Positions 36,403 to 44,270 of a stretch of DNA of 64,000 bases are shown here, piece after piece. The DNA comes from Streptomyces griseoruber. Its GTDB lineage: Bacteria; Actinomycetota; Actinomycetes; Streptomycetales; Streptomycetaceae. The DNA is taken from assembly GCF_001514205.1 (NCBI RefSeq), contig NZ_KQ948776.1:124001-188000 (forward strand). Direction: 5' to 3'. The notes under the pieces are model-generated. The model did no database searches and was not told the origin of the DNA. It saw only the letters and a program-made list of their open reading frames with translations. Each line of letters begins with the position of its first letter. The first letter of the stretch is position 1. Position numbers and translations under genes: made by a program.

Positions 36403-36436
36403 GGGACAAGGGTACGGGGGCCCGGCGGGCGGTCCG

Positions 36437-37816
36437 TCACCCGTGCAGCCGTGCCCCGCAGTGCGGCCAGGGACTCGCCCCCCGGCGTACGTACAGCTTC
36501 TTCGCGCGCAGGGTCTGTTCCGCCGCCGGTGCGTCCTGGGGGCGCCCGCTGCCGCCGAGGGCGTGCCAGGTGCGGTGGTCGAACTGGTACAGCCCGCCGT
36601 AGGTCCCCGACGGGTCGACCGCGTCGGGCCGGCCGCCGGACTCGCAGGCCGCGAGCCCCTGCCAGTTCAGCCCGTCGGTCCCCCGCGCCGACGTCGGCAG
36701 CGGCTTCGTCCCGACCTTCACCACCTGGTCCCGCGCGGCGCGCACCACCTCGGTGCCGATCCGCCGCGGCTTCTGCCGCACCCCGTTGACGGTGCGCAGG
36801 GCGTAGGTGATCCGCCGCAGCCCGGGCTGTCCGGCCCGCTCGACGACCTGCGTGCCCCGGAAGAGGGCCGGGTCCTCGGTGCGCCGCACGGCGAACGGGA
36901 TCGGCTCCTCGCGCACCTCCTTGCCGCCGGTGATCCGCAGCACGGTGACCGTCTGCCCGTCGCGCGGGAAGCTGCCGGGCGGGACGGAGGTGGTGTCCTC
37001 GCCGCGCAGGGTGATCCCGGCCTGCTCGACGGCCTCGCGCACGGTCGCCGTGTTGGTGCGGATGGTGCGGGCCCGGCCGTCGGCCAGGACCGTCACGGAG
37101 CGCTCGGTGCGCACGTCCAGCGCGAGCCCCTCCCGCCCGATGCGCCGGGTGCGCGCCAGGGAGAGGTACGCGCCGTCCGCGCGCACCCCGAACTGTTCGA
37201 GCGCCGCCTCCACCGTGCGGGCGGTCGTCCACAGGTCGTGCCGGTGGCCGTCCAGGGTGAGCCGTACGGGCCGCCCGTAGTGCACCTCGATCTCGTCGCC
37301 GCTGGTGAGGGCCGTGCCCGGGGCGGGCGCCACGACGTCGTGCGCGCCGACCGGCACGCCCTCGTCCGCCAGCAGTTCGGTGACGTCGTCGGCGAAGGTG
37401 TGCAGGGTGCGCGTCCGCCCGTCGACGGTCAGCTCGACCGCCTTGTCCTCGGCGACGAAGGCGGTGGTGCCGCCGGCGAGGAAGGCGACGACGAGGGCCT
37501 GCGGGAGCAGCCGGCGCATGGCGGAGTCGGGGCGGTCGGCGGTCCGTGCCCTGCGCCGGCGCGCGGCCCGCCGGCCCGCCTCCGCGGGCACCGGGGCGCC
37601 CTGCTGCGGCAGGAACGGTTCCGCCGGCCGGAGCGTGTCCGGGGGCCGGGGCGCCTCGTAGGCGGGCCGGTAGGTGTCGTCGTACGGCGGCCGGCGGGGG
37701 GCGTCACCGGCCTGATGGCCCGTGTGCACGCCGTGGGCGACGGTCTCCGCGTTGTGCAGGTCGACGTACGTGTCGCCGCCGCCGTACGGCTCGTGGTACT
37801 GCTGCGAGTTGCTCAC
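36437..37816 (-). CDS. rpfB: resuscitation-promoting factor RpfB-like
   Basis: A 459-residue protein starting at GTG 37816 (VSNSQQYHEPYGG) with GGAG upstream. An N-terminal cytoplasmic tail of ~100 residues with a basic patch leads into a signal-anchor helix (LLPQALVVAFLAGGTTAFV, ~103-122). Three DUF348 ubiquitin-like domains follow (AVELTVDGRTRTLHTFADDV, RPVRLTLDGHRHDLWTTA, RSVTVLADGRARTIRTNTA), then a G5 domain (EVREEPIPFAVRRTEDPALFRGTQVV). The C-terminal Rpf lysozyme-like domain is GLNWQGLAACESGGRPDAVDP, with the catalytic Glu in ACESGG. It cleaves peptidoglycan in the wall during spore germination or growth. Domain order matches RpfB, including its place beside ksgA. Confidence 0.93.
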   Translation of the reverse strand: MSNSQQYHEPYGGGDTYVDLHNAETVAHGVHTGHQAGDAPRRPPYDDTYRPAYEAPRPPDTLRPAEPFLPQQGAPVPAEAGRRAARRRRARTADRPDSAMRRLLPQALVVAFLAGGTTAFVAEDKAVELTVDGRTRTLHTFADDVTELLADEGVPVGAHDVVAPAPGTALTSGDEIEVHYGRPVRLTLDGHRHDLWTTARTVEAALEQFGVRADGAYLSLARTRRIGREGLALDVRTERSVTVLADGRARTIRTNTATVREAVEQAGITLRGEDTTSVPPGSFPRDGQTVTVLRITGGKEVREEPIPFAVRRTEDPALFRGTQVVERAGQPGLRRITYALRTVNGVRQKPRRIGTEVVRAARDQVVKVGTKPLPTSARGTDGLNWQGLAACESGGRPDAVDPSGTYGGLYQFDHRTWHALGGSGRPQDAPAAEQTLRAKKLYVRRGASPWPHCGARLHG

Positions 37817-37948
37817 GCCGACATGCTCCAGGGGTCCTGGGGGTCCAGATCGGGCCCCCAGAACCTAGCGGAGAGGCGGTCACTCTCCAAAGCGGCACAG
37901 CTACCCAGCGTGGTGTTCGAGCGCCCCGGCGGGCGTCCCGGTCGGACC

Positions 37949-38827
37949 TCAGTAACCGAACGCGCGTGCGGTGTTGGCCGCGAGGGCCGTCGCCAGGGTG
38001 TCCTCGTCGAGGTCCCGTACGGCGGCCATGGCGCGCACCGTGACGGGGATCAGATAGGGCGCGTTGGGCCGGCCGCGGTAGGGGGCCGGGGTGAGGAAGG
38101 GGGCGTCGGTCTCGACCAGGACCAGCTCCAGGGGGGCGACCGCGAGGGCGTCGCGCAGGTGCTGGGCGTTCTTGAAGGTCACGTTGCCGGCGAAGGACAG
38201 GTAGTACCCGGCGCGGGCGCAGATCTCCGCCATCTCGGCATCGCCGGAGTAGCAGTGGAAGACGGTCCGCTCGGGGGCGCCCTCCTCCTTCAGGACCCGC
38301 AGGACGTCGGCGTGGGCGTCGCGGTCGTGGATGACGAGGGCCTTGCCGTGCCGTTTGGCGATCTCGATGTGGGCGCGGAAGGAACGCTCCTGCGCCTCCT
38401 TGCCCCCGGGACCGGTGCGGAAGTAGTCGAGGCCGGTCTCACCGACCGCCTTGACGTGCCCGAGTGCGGCCAGGCGGTCGATCTCGGCGAGCGCCTCGTC
38501 GAGCGCCGCCGCGCCCCCCGGCTCGCGGGCGCCCTGCCGGGACCAGCCGTCGGGGTCGCCGTGCACGATGCGGGGCGCCTCGTTGGGATGCAGGGCGACG
38601 GCCGCGTGGACGTTCTCGTACGCCGCCGCCGTCTCGGCCGCCCAGCGGGAGCCCTTGATGTCACAGCCGACCTGCACGACCGTCGTGACCCCGACCGACG
38701 CGGCCTTCGCGAGGCCCTCCGCCACCGTGCCGGACTGCATGTCGAGGTGGGTGTGGGAGTCGGCGACCGGCACCCGCAGGGGCTCCGGCAGCGGCGGCGC
38801 CGCGTTCTTGTCGCTGGAGGAAGGCAT
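37949..38827 (-). CDS. tatD: TatD-family metal-dependent hydrolase
   Basis: A 292-residue amidohydrolase-fold protein. Metal-binding motifs are visible: DSHTHLD, AVGETGLDYF, IHDRDAHADV, FHCYSGD and LVETDAPFLTP. TatD proteins act as 3'-5' exonucleases or deoxyribonucleases and, in some bacteria, in quality control of exported proteins. A short Ser/Pro-rich N-terminus precedes the core. It lies upstream of rpfB on the same strand. Its ATG is embedded in a 10-bp inverted repeat (38823-38854) that could hide the start in mRNA. Confidence 0.93.
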   Translation of the reverse strand: MPSSSDKNAAPPLPEPLRVPVADSHTHLDMQSGTVAEGLAKAASVGVTTVVQVGCDIKGSRWAAETAAAYENVHAAVALHPNEAPRIVHGDPDGWSRQGAREPGGAAALDEALAEIDRLAALGHVKAVGETGLDYFRTGPGGKEAQERSFRAHIEIAKRHGKALVIHDRDAHADVLRVLKEEGAPERTVFHCYSGDAEMAEICARAGYYLSFAGNVTFKNAQHLRDALAVAPLELVLVETDAPFLTPAPYRGRPNAPYLIPVTVRAMAAVRDLDEDTLATALAANTARAFGY

Positions 38828-38895
38828 GCCCCGATCCTACGGAAGGGGCATGCCCCGCCCCCGCCCGCGCTCCGCCCGCGCGGACCGCCGTGCGC

Positions 38896-39294
38896 TCAGC
38901 TCGCCCTGCGGAAGGGGTGCAGGAGGTCGGACAGATGCCAGTGATGGGGTTCCCCGGTCCGCGCCGGCACCTCGGGCACCTCCACCGGTCCCGCCGGGGA
39001 CACCGCGCGCTCCCGGCGGGCCGCGCCCTGCACCGACGACACCTGTCCGGCCCGCATGATGCGCACCACGTGCCCGTCGCAGTTCTGGCACGCGGGCCGG
39101 CTCAGCGGGGACGGCACGACGCGCCCGTCCGCCACGTACTGCACGAACTCGTGTCCGCCGGCGTCGATGTGGTGCTCTATCGCGTACGACTGCTCCCACC
39201 CGTGCCCGCAGCGCATGCAGGCGAAGGAGTACGACTCGTTGACCACGCCGGTCGCCCCGTTGCGAAGGCCGGTCTGCCCTGTGATCTCACTCAT
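38896..39294 (-). CDS. zinc-ribbon protein of unknown function
   Basis: The start ATG (39294-39292, MSEITGQTGLRNG) has AGGAG 6 nt upstream. The 132-residue protein has two CxxC knuckles, CMRCGHGW and CQNCDGHVV, spaced ~45 residues apart, consistent with one zinc ribbon. The middle AIEHHIDAGGHEFVQYVADGRVVPSPLSRPA is conserved-looking. The C-terminal ~40 residues are basic/Pro-rich and likely disordered. There is no signal peptide. It lies upstream of tatD on the same strand, 68 bp away. Function unrecognised; nucleic-acid or protein binding is only suggested by the ribbon. Confidence 0.78.
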   Translation of the reverse strand: MSEITGQTGLRNGATGVVNESYSFACMRCGHGWEQSYAIEHHIDAGGHEFVQYVADGRVVPSPLSRPACQNCDGHVVRIMRAGQVSSVQGAARRERAVSPAGPVEVPEVPARTGEPHHWHLSDLLHPFRRAS

Positions 39295-39538
39295 GGCCAG
39301 CTCCTGTTGTCCGCTGGAGGGACGTGTCACGTCCCGTCATCCAGTGGATGCCTCGCACCGGCCGAAAGGCACCCGATCTGTGCAGTGTTGAAGCCGATTT
39401 GGGCGTCCCTTGCCACAAGACCCGGCGCCCTTTGCCCGCACATGGGGCGCACGCTCATCCGACATGCGCCCTGCTCAGAGGGGGTGTGAGCGGCCTCACG
39501 GCACTCCTGCGAACGCCTTCACGACACCTTCTCGAACC

Positions 39539-40411
39539 TCACAGACCCCCGGCGTTCTTCGCCGCCACCACCGCGTCGAACACCTCGCGCTTGGGCAGTC
39601 CCGCCTCGGCCGCGACCGCCGCGATGGCCTCCTTGCGGCGCTCTCCGGCCTCCTCGCGCACCCGCACCCGCCGCACCAGCTCCGCCGCGTCGAGCTCCTC
39701 GGGGCCGCGCTCGGGCGCACCGGAGACGACGACGGTGATCTCCCCGCGTACGCCCTCCGCCGCCCACGCGGCCAGCTCGTCCAGCGGGCCGCGCCTGACC
39801 TCTTCGTACGTCTTGGTCAGCTCACGGCAGACCGCGGCCCGCCGGTCCGCGCCGAACACCTCCGCCATCGCGGCGAGGGTGTCGTCGAGGCGGTGCGGGG
39901 CCTCGAAGTAGACGAGGGTGCGCCGCTCCTCGGCGACCTCCCGCAGCCGCGACAGCCGCTCCCCCGCCTTCCTCGGCAGGAACCCCTCGAAGCAGAACCG
40001 GTCGACGGGCAGCCCGGACAGGGCGAGCGCGGTGAGCACGGCGGACGGGCCGGGCACGGCGGTGACCCGGATGTCCCGTTCGACGGCCGCGGCGACCAGC
40101 CGGTAGCCCGGGTCGGAGACCGACGGCATGCCCGCGTCGGTGACGAGCAGCACGCGCGCGCCGCCCAGCAGGTCCTCGACGAGCTCGGGCGTACGGGCCG
40201 ACTCGTTGCCCTCGAAGTACGACACGATCCGCCCCTTGGGCGTCACACCGAGGGCCTGGGTCAGCCGGCGCAGCCTGCGGGTGTCCTCGGCGGCGACGAC
40301 ATCGGCACCGGCCAGCTCCTCGGCGAGCCGCGGCGGGGCGTCGGAGACGTCGCCGATGGGGGTGCCGGCGAGGACGAGGGTTCCGGGCGCGAGAGCGGGC
40401 GTGTCTGTCAC
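39539..40411 (-). CDS. rsmI: 16S rRNA (cytidine1402-2'-O)-methyltransferase
   Basis: I start at GTG 40411 (VTDTPALAPGTLVLAGTPIG), which has GAGG at 9-nt spacing; ATG 40420 would place that GAGG directly against the start. The 290-residue tetrapyrrole-methylase-fold enzyme shows LVLAGTPIGDVSDAP, VVAAEDTRRLRRL, VLLVTDAGMPSVSDPG, VTAVPGPSAVLTALALSGLP and FCFEGFLPRKAGER. It 2'-O-methylates C1402 in the 16S decoding centre. It is divergent from pmt, with a 12-bp tandem repeat between. The usual actinobacterial rsmI/pmt pairing is kept. Confidence 0.93.
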   Translation of the reverse strand: MTDTPALAPGTLVLAGTPIGDVSDAPPRLAEELAGADVVAAEDTRRLRRLTQALGVTPKGRIVSYFEGNESARTPELVEDLLGGARVLLVTDAGMPSVSDPGYRLVAAAVERDIRVTAVPGPSAVLTALALSGLPVDRFCFEGFLPRKAGERLSRLREVAEERRTLVYFEAPHRLDDTLAAMAEVFGADRRAAVCRELTKTYEEVRRGPLDELAAWAAEGVRGEITVVVSGAPERGPEELDAAELVRRVRVREEAGERRKEAIAAVAAEAGLPKREVFDAVVAAKNAGGL

Positions 40412-40435
40412 GTTCCCCATCCTCGCAGGCGCCGT

Positions 40436-40474
40436 GTGCCCGGCGTGACGCCCGGCGTGACGCCCGGCGTGACC
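40436..40474. repeat. 12-bp tandem repeat, about three copies
   Basis: The unit CGGCGTGACGCC begins at 40441 and repeats at 40453; the copy starting at 40465 diverges after CGGCGTGACC. It sits between divergent rsmI and pmt, within ~95 bp of both starts. Confidence 0.75.
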
Positions 40475-40529
40475 GGCCGACTGGACCCATGCACGGGACT
40501 CACACAGCCCTGTTCCCTACGATGGCGCG

Positions 40530-42323
40530 GTGACCAGTACCGCGTCCTCCATGGACTCCACGGGCTCCACGGGCTCCACTGACCACCGGCCCGCAGCGAC
40601 CGCAGCGACCGCGCACGACGGCCCGCACGACCGGCGGCCGTCGTCGTGGCGGGAGCGGCTGCGCCGCTTCGGGTACGCGGCCGAGCCCGCGGCCGATGTC
40701 CGGGCGAGGCTGGTGCCGCCGTACACGCGGCCCAGTCCCCGGCTGTGGCAGACGCTGGGGCTGCCGCCGGTGTGGGCGGACCGGATCACGCGCTGGTCGG
40801 GCTGGGGCGGTCCGCTGCTGGTCACACTGGTGGCGGGCGTCATGCGGTTCTGGAACCTGGGCAACCCGAAGAAGGTGATATTCGACGAGACGTACTACGC
40901 CAAGGACGCGTGGGCGCTCGTCCACCGCGGGTTCGAGGTCAACTGGGACAAGAACGCCAACGACCTCATCCTCTCCTCAGGCGGCCATGTCGCCGTCCCC
41001 ACCGACGCGGCGTACGTCGTGCATCCGCCGGTCGGCAAGTACGTCATCGGGCTGGGCGAGCTGATCTTCGGGTTCGATCCGTTCGGCTGGCGCTTCATGA
41101 CGGCGCTGCTGGGCACGCTGTCCGTGCTGCTGCTGTGCCGGATCGGCCGCCGCATCTTCCGCTCCACCTTCCTCGGCTGTCTCGCGGGCGCGCTGATGGC
41201 GGTGGACGGGCTGGCCTTCGTGATGAGCCGCACCTCGCTGCTCGACGGGGTGCTGATGTTCTTCGTGCTGGCGGCGTTCGGGTGTCTGGTGATCGACCGG
41301 GACCGGGCTCGCGCGCGGCTCGCCGCGGCCCTGCCGCCGGACGGGGACGGCCGGGTGCGCCCGGACGCGCACATCGCCGAGACCGCGCGCCTCGGGCTGC
41401 GCCCCTGGCGCTGGGCGGCGGGTCTGATGTTCGGCCTGGCCATCGGCACCAAGTGGAACGCGCTGTACATCATGGCCGCGTTCCTTCTGATGACCCTGCT
41501 CTGGGACGTGGGCTCCCGCCGGGTGGCCGGCGCCCGCCGCCCCTACCGGGCGGTCCTCAGGCACGACACGGGCCTGACCTTCCTCGCGACGATCCCGGTC
41601 GCCCTGGTCACCTACCTGGTCTCCTGGACGGGCTGGATCCTCTCCCCGAGCGACGGTTCGGGCGGCTACTACCGCAACTGGGCGGCCACCGACGGCAAGG
41701 GCGGCAGCTGGACCTGGCTGTTCCCGGACTGGTGGCGGAGCCTGTGGCACTACGAGCACGAGGTGTACGAGTTCCACACCCACCTCACCTCTCCGCACAA
41801 CTACCAGTCGAACCCGTGGAGCTGGCTGGTCCTCGGCCGCCCGGTCTCCTACTTCTACGAGTCCCCCTCCCCCGGGACGGACGGCTGCCCCGTCGACGCG
41901 GGCGGGAAGTGCGCCCGCGAGGTCCTCGCGATCGGCACCCCGCTGCTGTGGTGGGCCGCCTGCTTCGCGGTCCTCTACGTCCTGTGGCGCTGGCTCTTCC
42001 GCCGTGACTGGCGCGCGGGCGCGATCGCCTGCGGCATCGCGGCCGGCTACCTCCCCTGGTTCATGTACCAGGAGCGCACGATCTTCCTCTTCTACGCCGT
42101 CGTCTTCCTCCCCTTCCTGTGCCTCGCGGTCGCGATGATGCTCGGCGCGATCATCGGCCCCCCGGGCTCCACGGACACCCGCCGCGTGGCCGGCGCCACC
42201 GGCGCGGGCGTCCTGGTCCTCCTGATCGCCTGGAACTTCATCTACTTCTGGCCGCTGTTCACGGGGACGTCGATCCCGATCGACCAGTGGCGGTCGCGGA
42301 TGTGGATCGATACGTGGGTGTAG
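40530..42323 (+). CDS. pmt: polyprenyl-phosphate-mannose: protein O-mannosyltransferase
   Basis: A 597-residue GT39 membrane protein. The start is GTG 40530 or ATG 40551; the N-terminus is Ser/Thr/Gly-rich. After ~90 soluble residues, TM1 (LLVTLVAGVMRFWNLG) leads to the catalytic loop KKVIFDETYYAKDAWALV, with the conserved Asp-Glu pair. About ten further TM helices follow, plus an extracytoplasmic loop with LWHYEHEVYEFHTHLTSPHNYQSNPWSWLVLGRPVSYFY, a PMT C-terminal landmark. It transfers mannose to Ser/Thr of Sec-exported proteins; in S. coelicolor Pmt is also needed for phiC31 infection. It precedes the penicillin-binding protein genes. Confidence 0.93.
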   Translation: MTSTASSMDSTGSTGSTDHRPAATAATAHDGPHDRRPSSWRERLRRFGYAAEPAADVRARLVPPYTRPSPRLWQTLGLPPVWADRITRWSGWGGPLLVTLVAGVMRFWNLGNPKKVIFDETYYAKDAWALVHRGFEVNWDKNANDLILSSGGHVAVPTDAAYVVHPPVGKYVIGLGELIFGFDPFGWRFMTALLGTLSVLLLCRIGRRIFRSTFLGCLAGALMAVDGLAFVMSRTSLLDGVLMFFVLAAFGCLVIDRDRARARLAAALPPDGDGRVRPDAHIAETARLGLRPWRWAAGLMFGLAIGTKWNALYIMAAFLLMTLLWDVGSRRVAGARRPYRAVLRHDTGLTFLATIPVALVTYLVSWTGWILSPSDGSGGYYRNWAATDGKGGSWTWLFPDWWRSLWHYEHEVYEFHTHLTSPHNYQSNPWSWLVLGRPVSYFYESPSPGTDGCPVDAGGKCAREVLAIGTPLLWWAACFAVLYVLWRWLFRRDWRAGAIACGIAAGYLPWFMYQERTIFLFYAVVFLPFLCLAVAMMLGAIIGPPGSTDTRRVAGATGAGVLVLLIAWNFIYFWPLFTGTSIPIDQWRSRMWIDTWV

Positions 42324-42421
42324 CCGGCGTTCACGTATGCGGTTGAGCACCCTCGGCTAACGATTGCGGAAACTCCCGTCGCCCGCCCCTTCCTTTCTGC
42401 TTACTGTGAGCCTGAGCAGAG

Positions 42422-42443
42422 ATTTCTGAACGTGTTCAGAAAT
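42422..42443. promoter_or_regulatory. 22-bp perfect dyad upstream of first penicillin-binding protein gene
   Basis: ATTTCTGAA (42422-42430) and TTCAGAAAT (42435-42443) are exact inverted repeats separated by CGTG. It lies 33 bp ahead of the ATG at 42476 and before GGGGAGG. The AT-rich arms stand out in this GC-rich DNA, which suggests an operator. Confidence 0.6.
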
Positions 42444-42475
42444 GCCGTGAGGGTGTCGACGGGGAGGATTCGCAC

Positions 42476-44098
42476 ATGCGCAAGGGGGCGAAGGCGGCGA
42501 TAGTCGGCTCGGTGTTCGTCGTGATGGTGGGCGGGGCCGGGTACGGGGCCTTCAACATCGTGAACGCGGTGAGCGGGGGCGGCGCGGGCGGCGGTGGGCC
42601 CGCGCCCGTGAAGACCGGGCCGCCGAGCAGCGGCGAGGTGAAGGACACCAGCACGAAGTTCTTCGCCGCGTGGGAGAAGGGCGAGGCGGCGAGCGCGGCC
42701 GCGCTCACCAACAACGCGGAGAAGGCGGAGCCGCTGCTGACCGCGTACGGCGGGACCGCCCACATCGGCGGCGTGAAGATCACCCCGGGCGCCGCCACCG
42801 GGGACACCGTGCCGTTCAGCGTCAGGGCGACCGTGTCGTACGAGGGGAAGTCCAAGCCGCTGGACTACAGGAGCGAGCTGACCGTGGTGCGCGGGCTGAC
42901 CACCGGGAAGGCGCTCGTGGACTGGCAGCCGTCGGTCGTCCACCCCGGGCTGAAGGACATGGACGACACCCTGGTCACCGGCGACGCGTCCGCCCCGCCG
43001 ATCGAGGCCGTCGACCGCGGCGGCAAGGTGCTCACCAAGGAGAAGTACCCCTCGCTCGGCCCGATCCTCGACGAGCTGCGCGCCAAGTACGGCGACAAGG
43101 CGGGCGGCACCCCGGGCATCGAGCTGGCGATCCGGCACGCCGCCCCGGACACCGCCGACACCCCGCTGCTGACCCTCGCGCAGGGCAAGGCGGGCAAGCT
43201 GCCCACCACACTCAGCGCGAGCGTGCAGGCGGCGGCCGAGAAGGCGGTCACGAAGTACTCCCAGTCCTCGGTGGTGGCCGTCAAGCCGAGCACCGGCGAG
43301 GTGCTGGCGGTCGCCAACAACCGCACCGACGGCTGGAACGCCGCGTTCCTCGGCCAGGTCGCCCCCGGCTCCACGTGGAAGATCGTCAGTGCCGCCACCC
43401 TCATCGACAACGGGATCACCACGGCGAACGGGCCCGCGCCCTGTCCCGCCGACGCCGTGTGGCAGAGCCAGACCTTCCACAACATCAAGAACATGCCCCC
43501 CGACGAGAACGCCACCCTCTCCGAGAGCTTCGCCCGCTCCTGCAACACGGCCTTCGTGAAGTTCGCCGACGAGGTGAAGGTCGACTCCCTCACCAACGAG
43601 GCCGAGGACCGCTTCGGGATCGGCCTCGACTGGAAGACCGGCATCCCGTCCTTCGACGGCTCGGTCCCCGCCTCCGGCGGCCCGGACACCGCGGCCAACC
43701 TGATCGGACAGGGCCAGGTCCAGGTGAACCCGCTGAACCTGGCCTCGGTGACGGCGACCGCGATGACGGGCGCCTTCCGGCAGCCGGTGATCGTGCCGCA
43801 GAGCCTGGACGACCGTGAACTGGCACGCGCGCGTGGGCTGTCGGCGAGCACCGTGGAGCAACTGCGCGCCATGATGAACCGCACCGCGACCAGCGGCACC
43901 GCCGCCGAGGTGATGTCCGGCCTCGGCGGCCGCATCGGCGCGAAGACCGGCTCCGCCGAGGTCGACGGCCAGGCCAAGTCGGACAGCTGGTTCACCGGCT
44001 ACCGCGACGACGTGGCCGCCGCGGCTCTGGTCCAGGACGGCGGCCACGGCGTGGACGCGTCCGGCCCGCTCGTCGCGCAGGTCCTGCGCGCCGGGTGA
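42476..44098 (+). CDS. penicillin-binding protein, class B-like transpeptidase
   Basis: A 540-residue protein, ATG 42476 with GGGGAGG upstream. An N-terminal signal anchor (AAIVGSVFVVMVGGAGYGAF) leads to a Gly-rich linker and an NTF2-like/MecA_N-like domain (~50-160, STKFFAAWEKGEAASAAALTN). The transpeptidase domain has catalytic S299 (APGSTWK), S355-C-N (SFARSCNTAF) and K490-T-G-S. Active-site motifs are intact, so it should cross-link peptidoglycan and bind beta-lactams outside the membrane. Its stop overlaps a TGACGTCA palindrome. A paralogue follows 172 bp downstream. Corresponds by position to SCO3156. Confidence 0.9.
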   Translation: MRKGAKAAIVGSVFVVMVGGAGYGAFNIVNAVSGGGAGGGGPAPVKTGPPSSGEVKDTSTKFFAAWEKGEAASAAALTNNAEKAEPLLTAYGGTAHIGGVKITPGAATGDTVPFSVRATVSYEGKSKPLDYRSELTVVRGLTTGKALVDWQPSVVHPGLKDMDDTLVTGDASAPPIEAVDRGGKVLTKEKYPSLGPILDELRAKYGDKAGGTPGIELAIRHAAPDTADTPLLTLAQGKAGKLPTTLSASVQAAAEKAVTKYSQSSVVAVKPSTGEVLAVANNRTDGWNAAFLGQVAPGSTWKIVSAATLIDNGITTANGPAPCPADAVWQSQTFHNIKNMPPDENATLSESFARSCNTAFVKFADEVKVDSLTNEAEDRFGIGLDWKTGIPSFDGSVPASGGPDTAANLIGQGQVQVNPLNLASVTATAMTGAFRQPVIVPQSLDDRELARARGLSASTVEQLRAMMNRTATSGTAAEVMSGLGGRIGAKTGSAEVDGQAKSDSWFTGYRDDVAAAALVQDGGHGVDASGPLVAQVLRAG

Positions 44099-44140
44099 CG
44101 TCACGCCGAATCCGCCGGTTCAAGTCTGTAACAGGTGAGT

Positions 44141-44166
44141 GGGTGACGTCACACATGACGTCACCC
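44141..44166. promoter_or_regulatory. TGACGTCA-containing inverted repeat between the two PBP genes
   Basis: GGGTGACGTCA (44141-44151) and TGACGTCACCC (44156-44166) are perfect inverted repeats around CACA. A third TGACGTCA lies at 44096-44103, overlapping the upstream stop codon. As RNA it would form an 11-bp hairpin (terminator); as DNA it offers three identical palindromic sites ahead of the second PBP gene. Confidence 0.7.
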
Positions 44167-44270
44167 CCACAGCACGGGACTCTAGGGTGGTTGCCGTCGT
44201 TGGGGTGAGTGAGGGCAACGAGGGCACTGGGGCAAGGGGAGCCCCCTGGGGATCCGGAGGATCACAGGCT

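Noticed and set aside
37817..37948. possible c-di-AMP (ydaO) riboswitch before rpfB, as known for other Streptomyces rpf genes
   Set aside because: The gap is only 132 bp and shows just a simple 7-bp hairpin; no ydaO-like pattern could be drawn.
42401..44104. 567-residue minus-strand frame opposite the first PBP gene
   Set aside because: Composition is His/Arg/Gly-rich shadow sequence, and the plus strand has intact PBP motifs.
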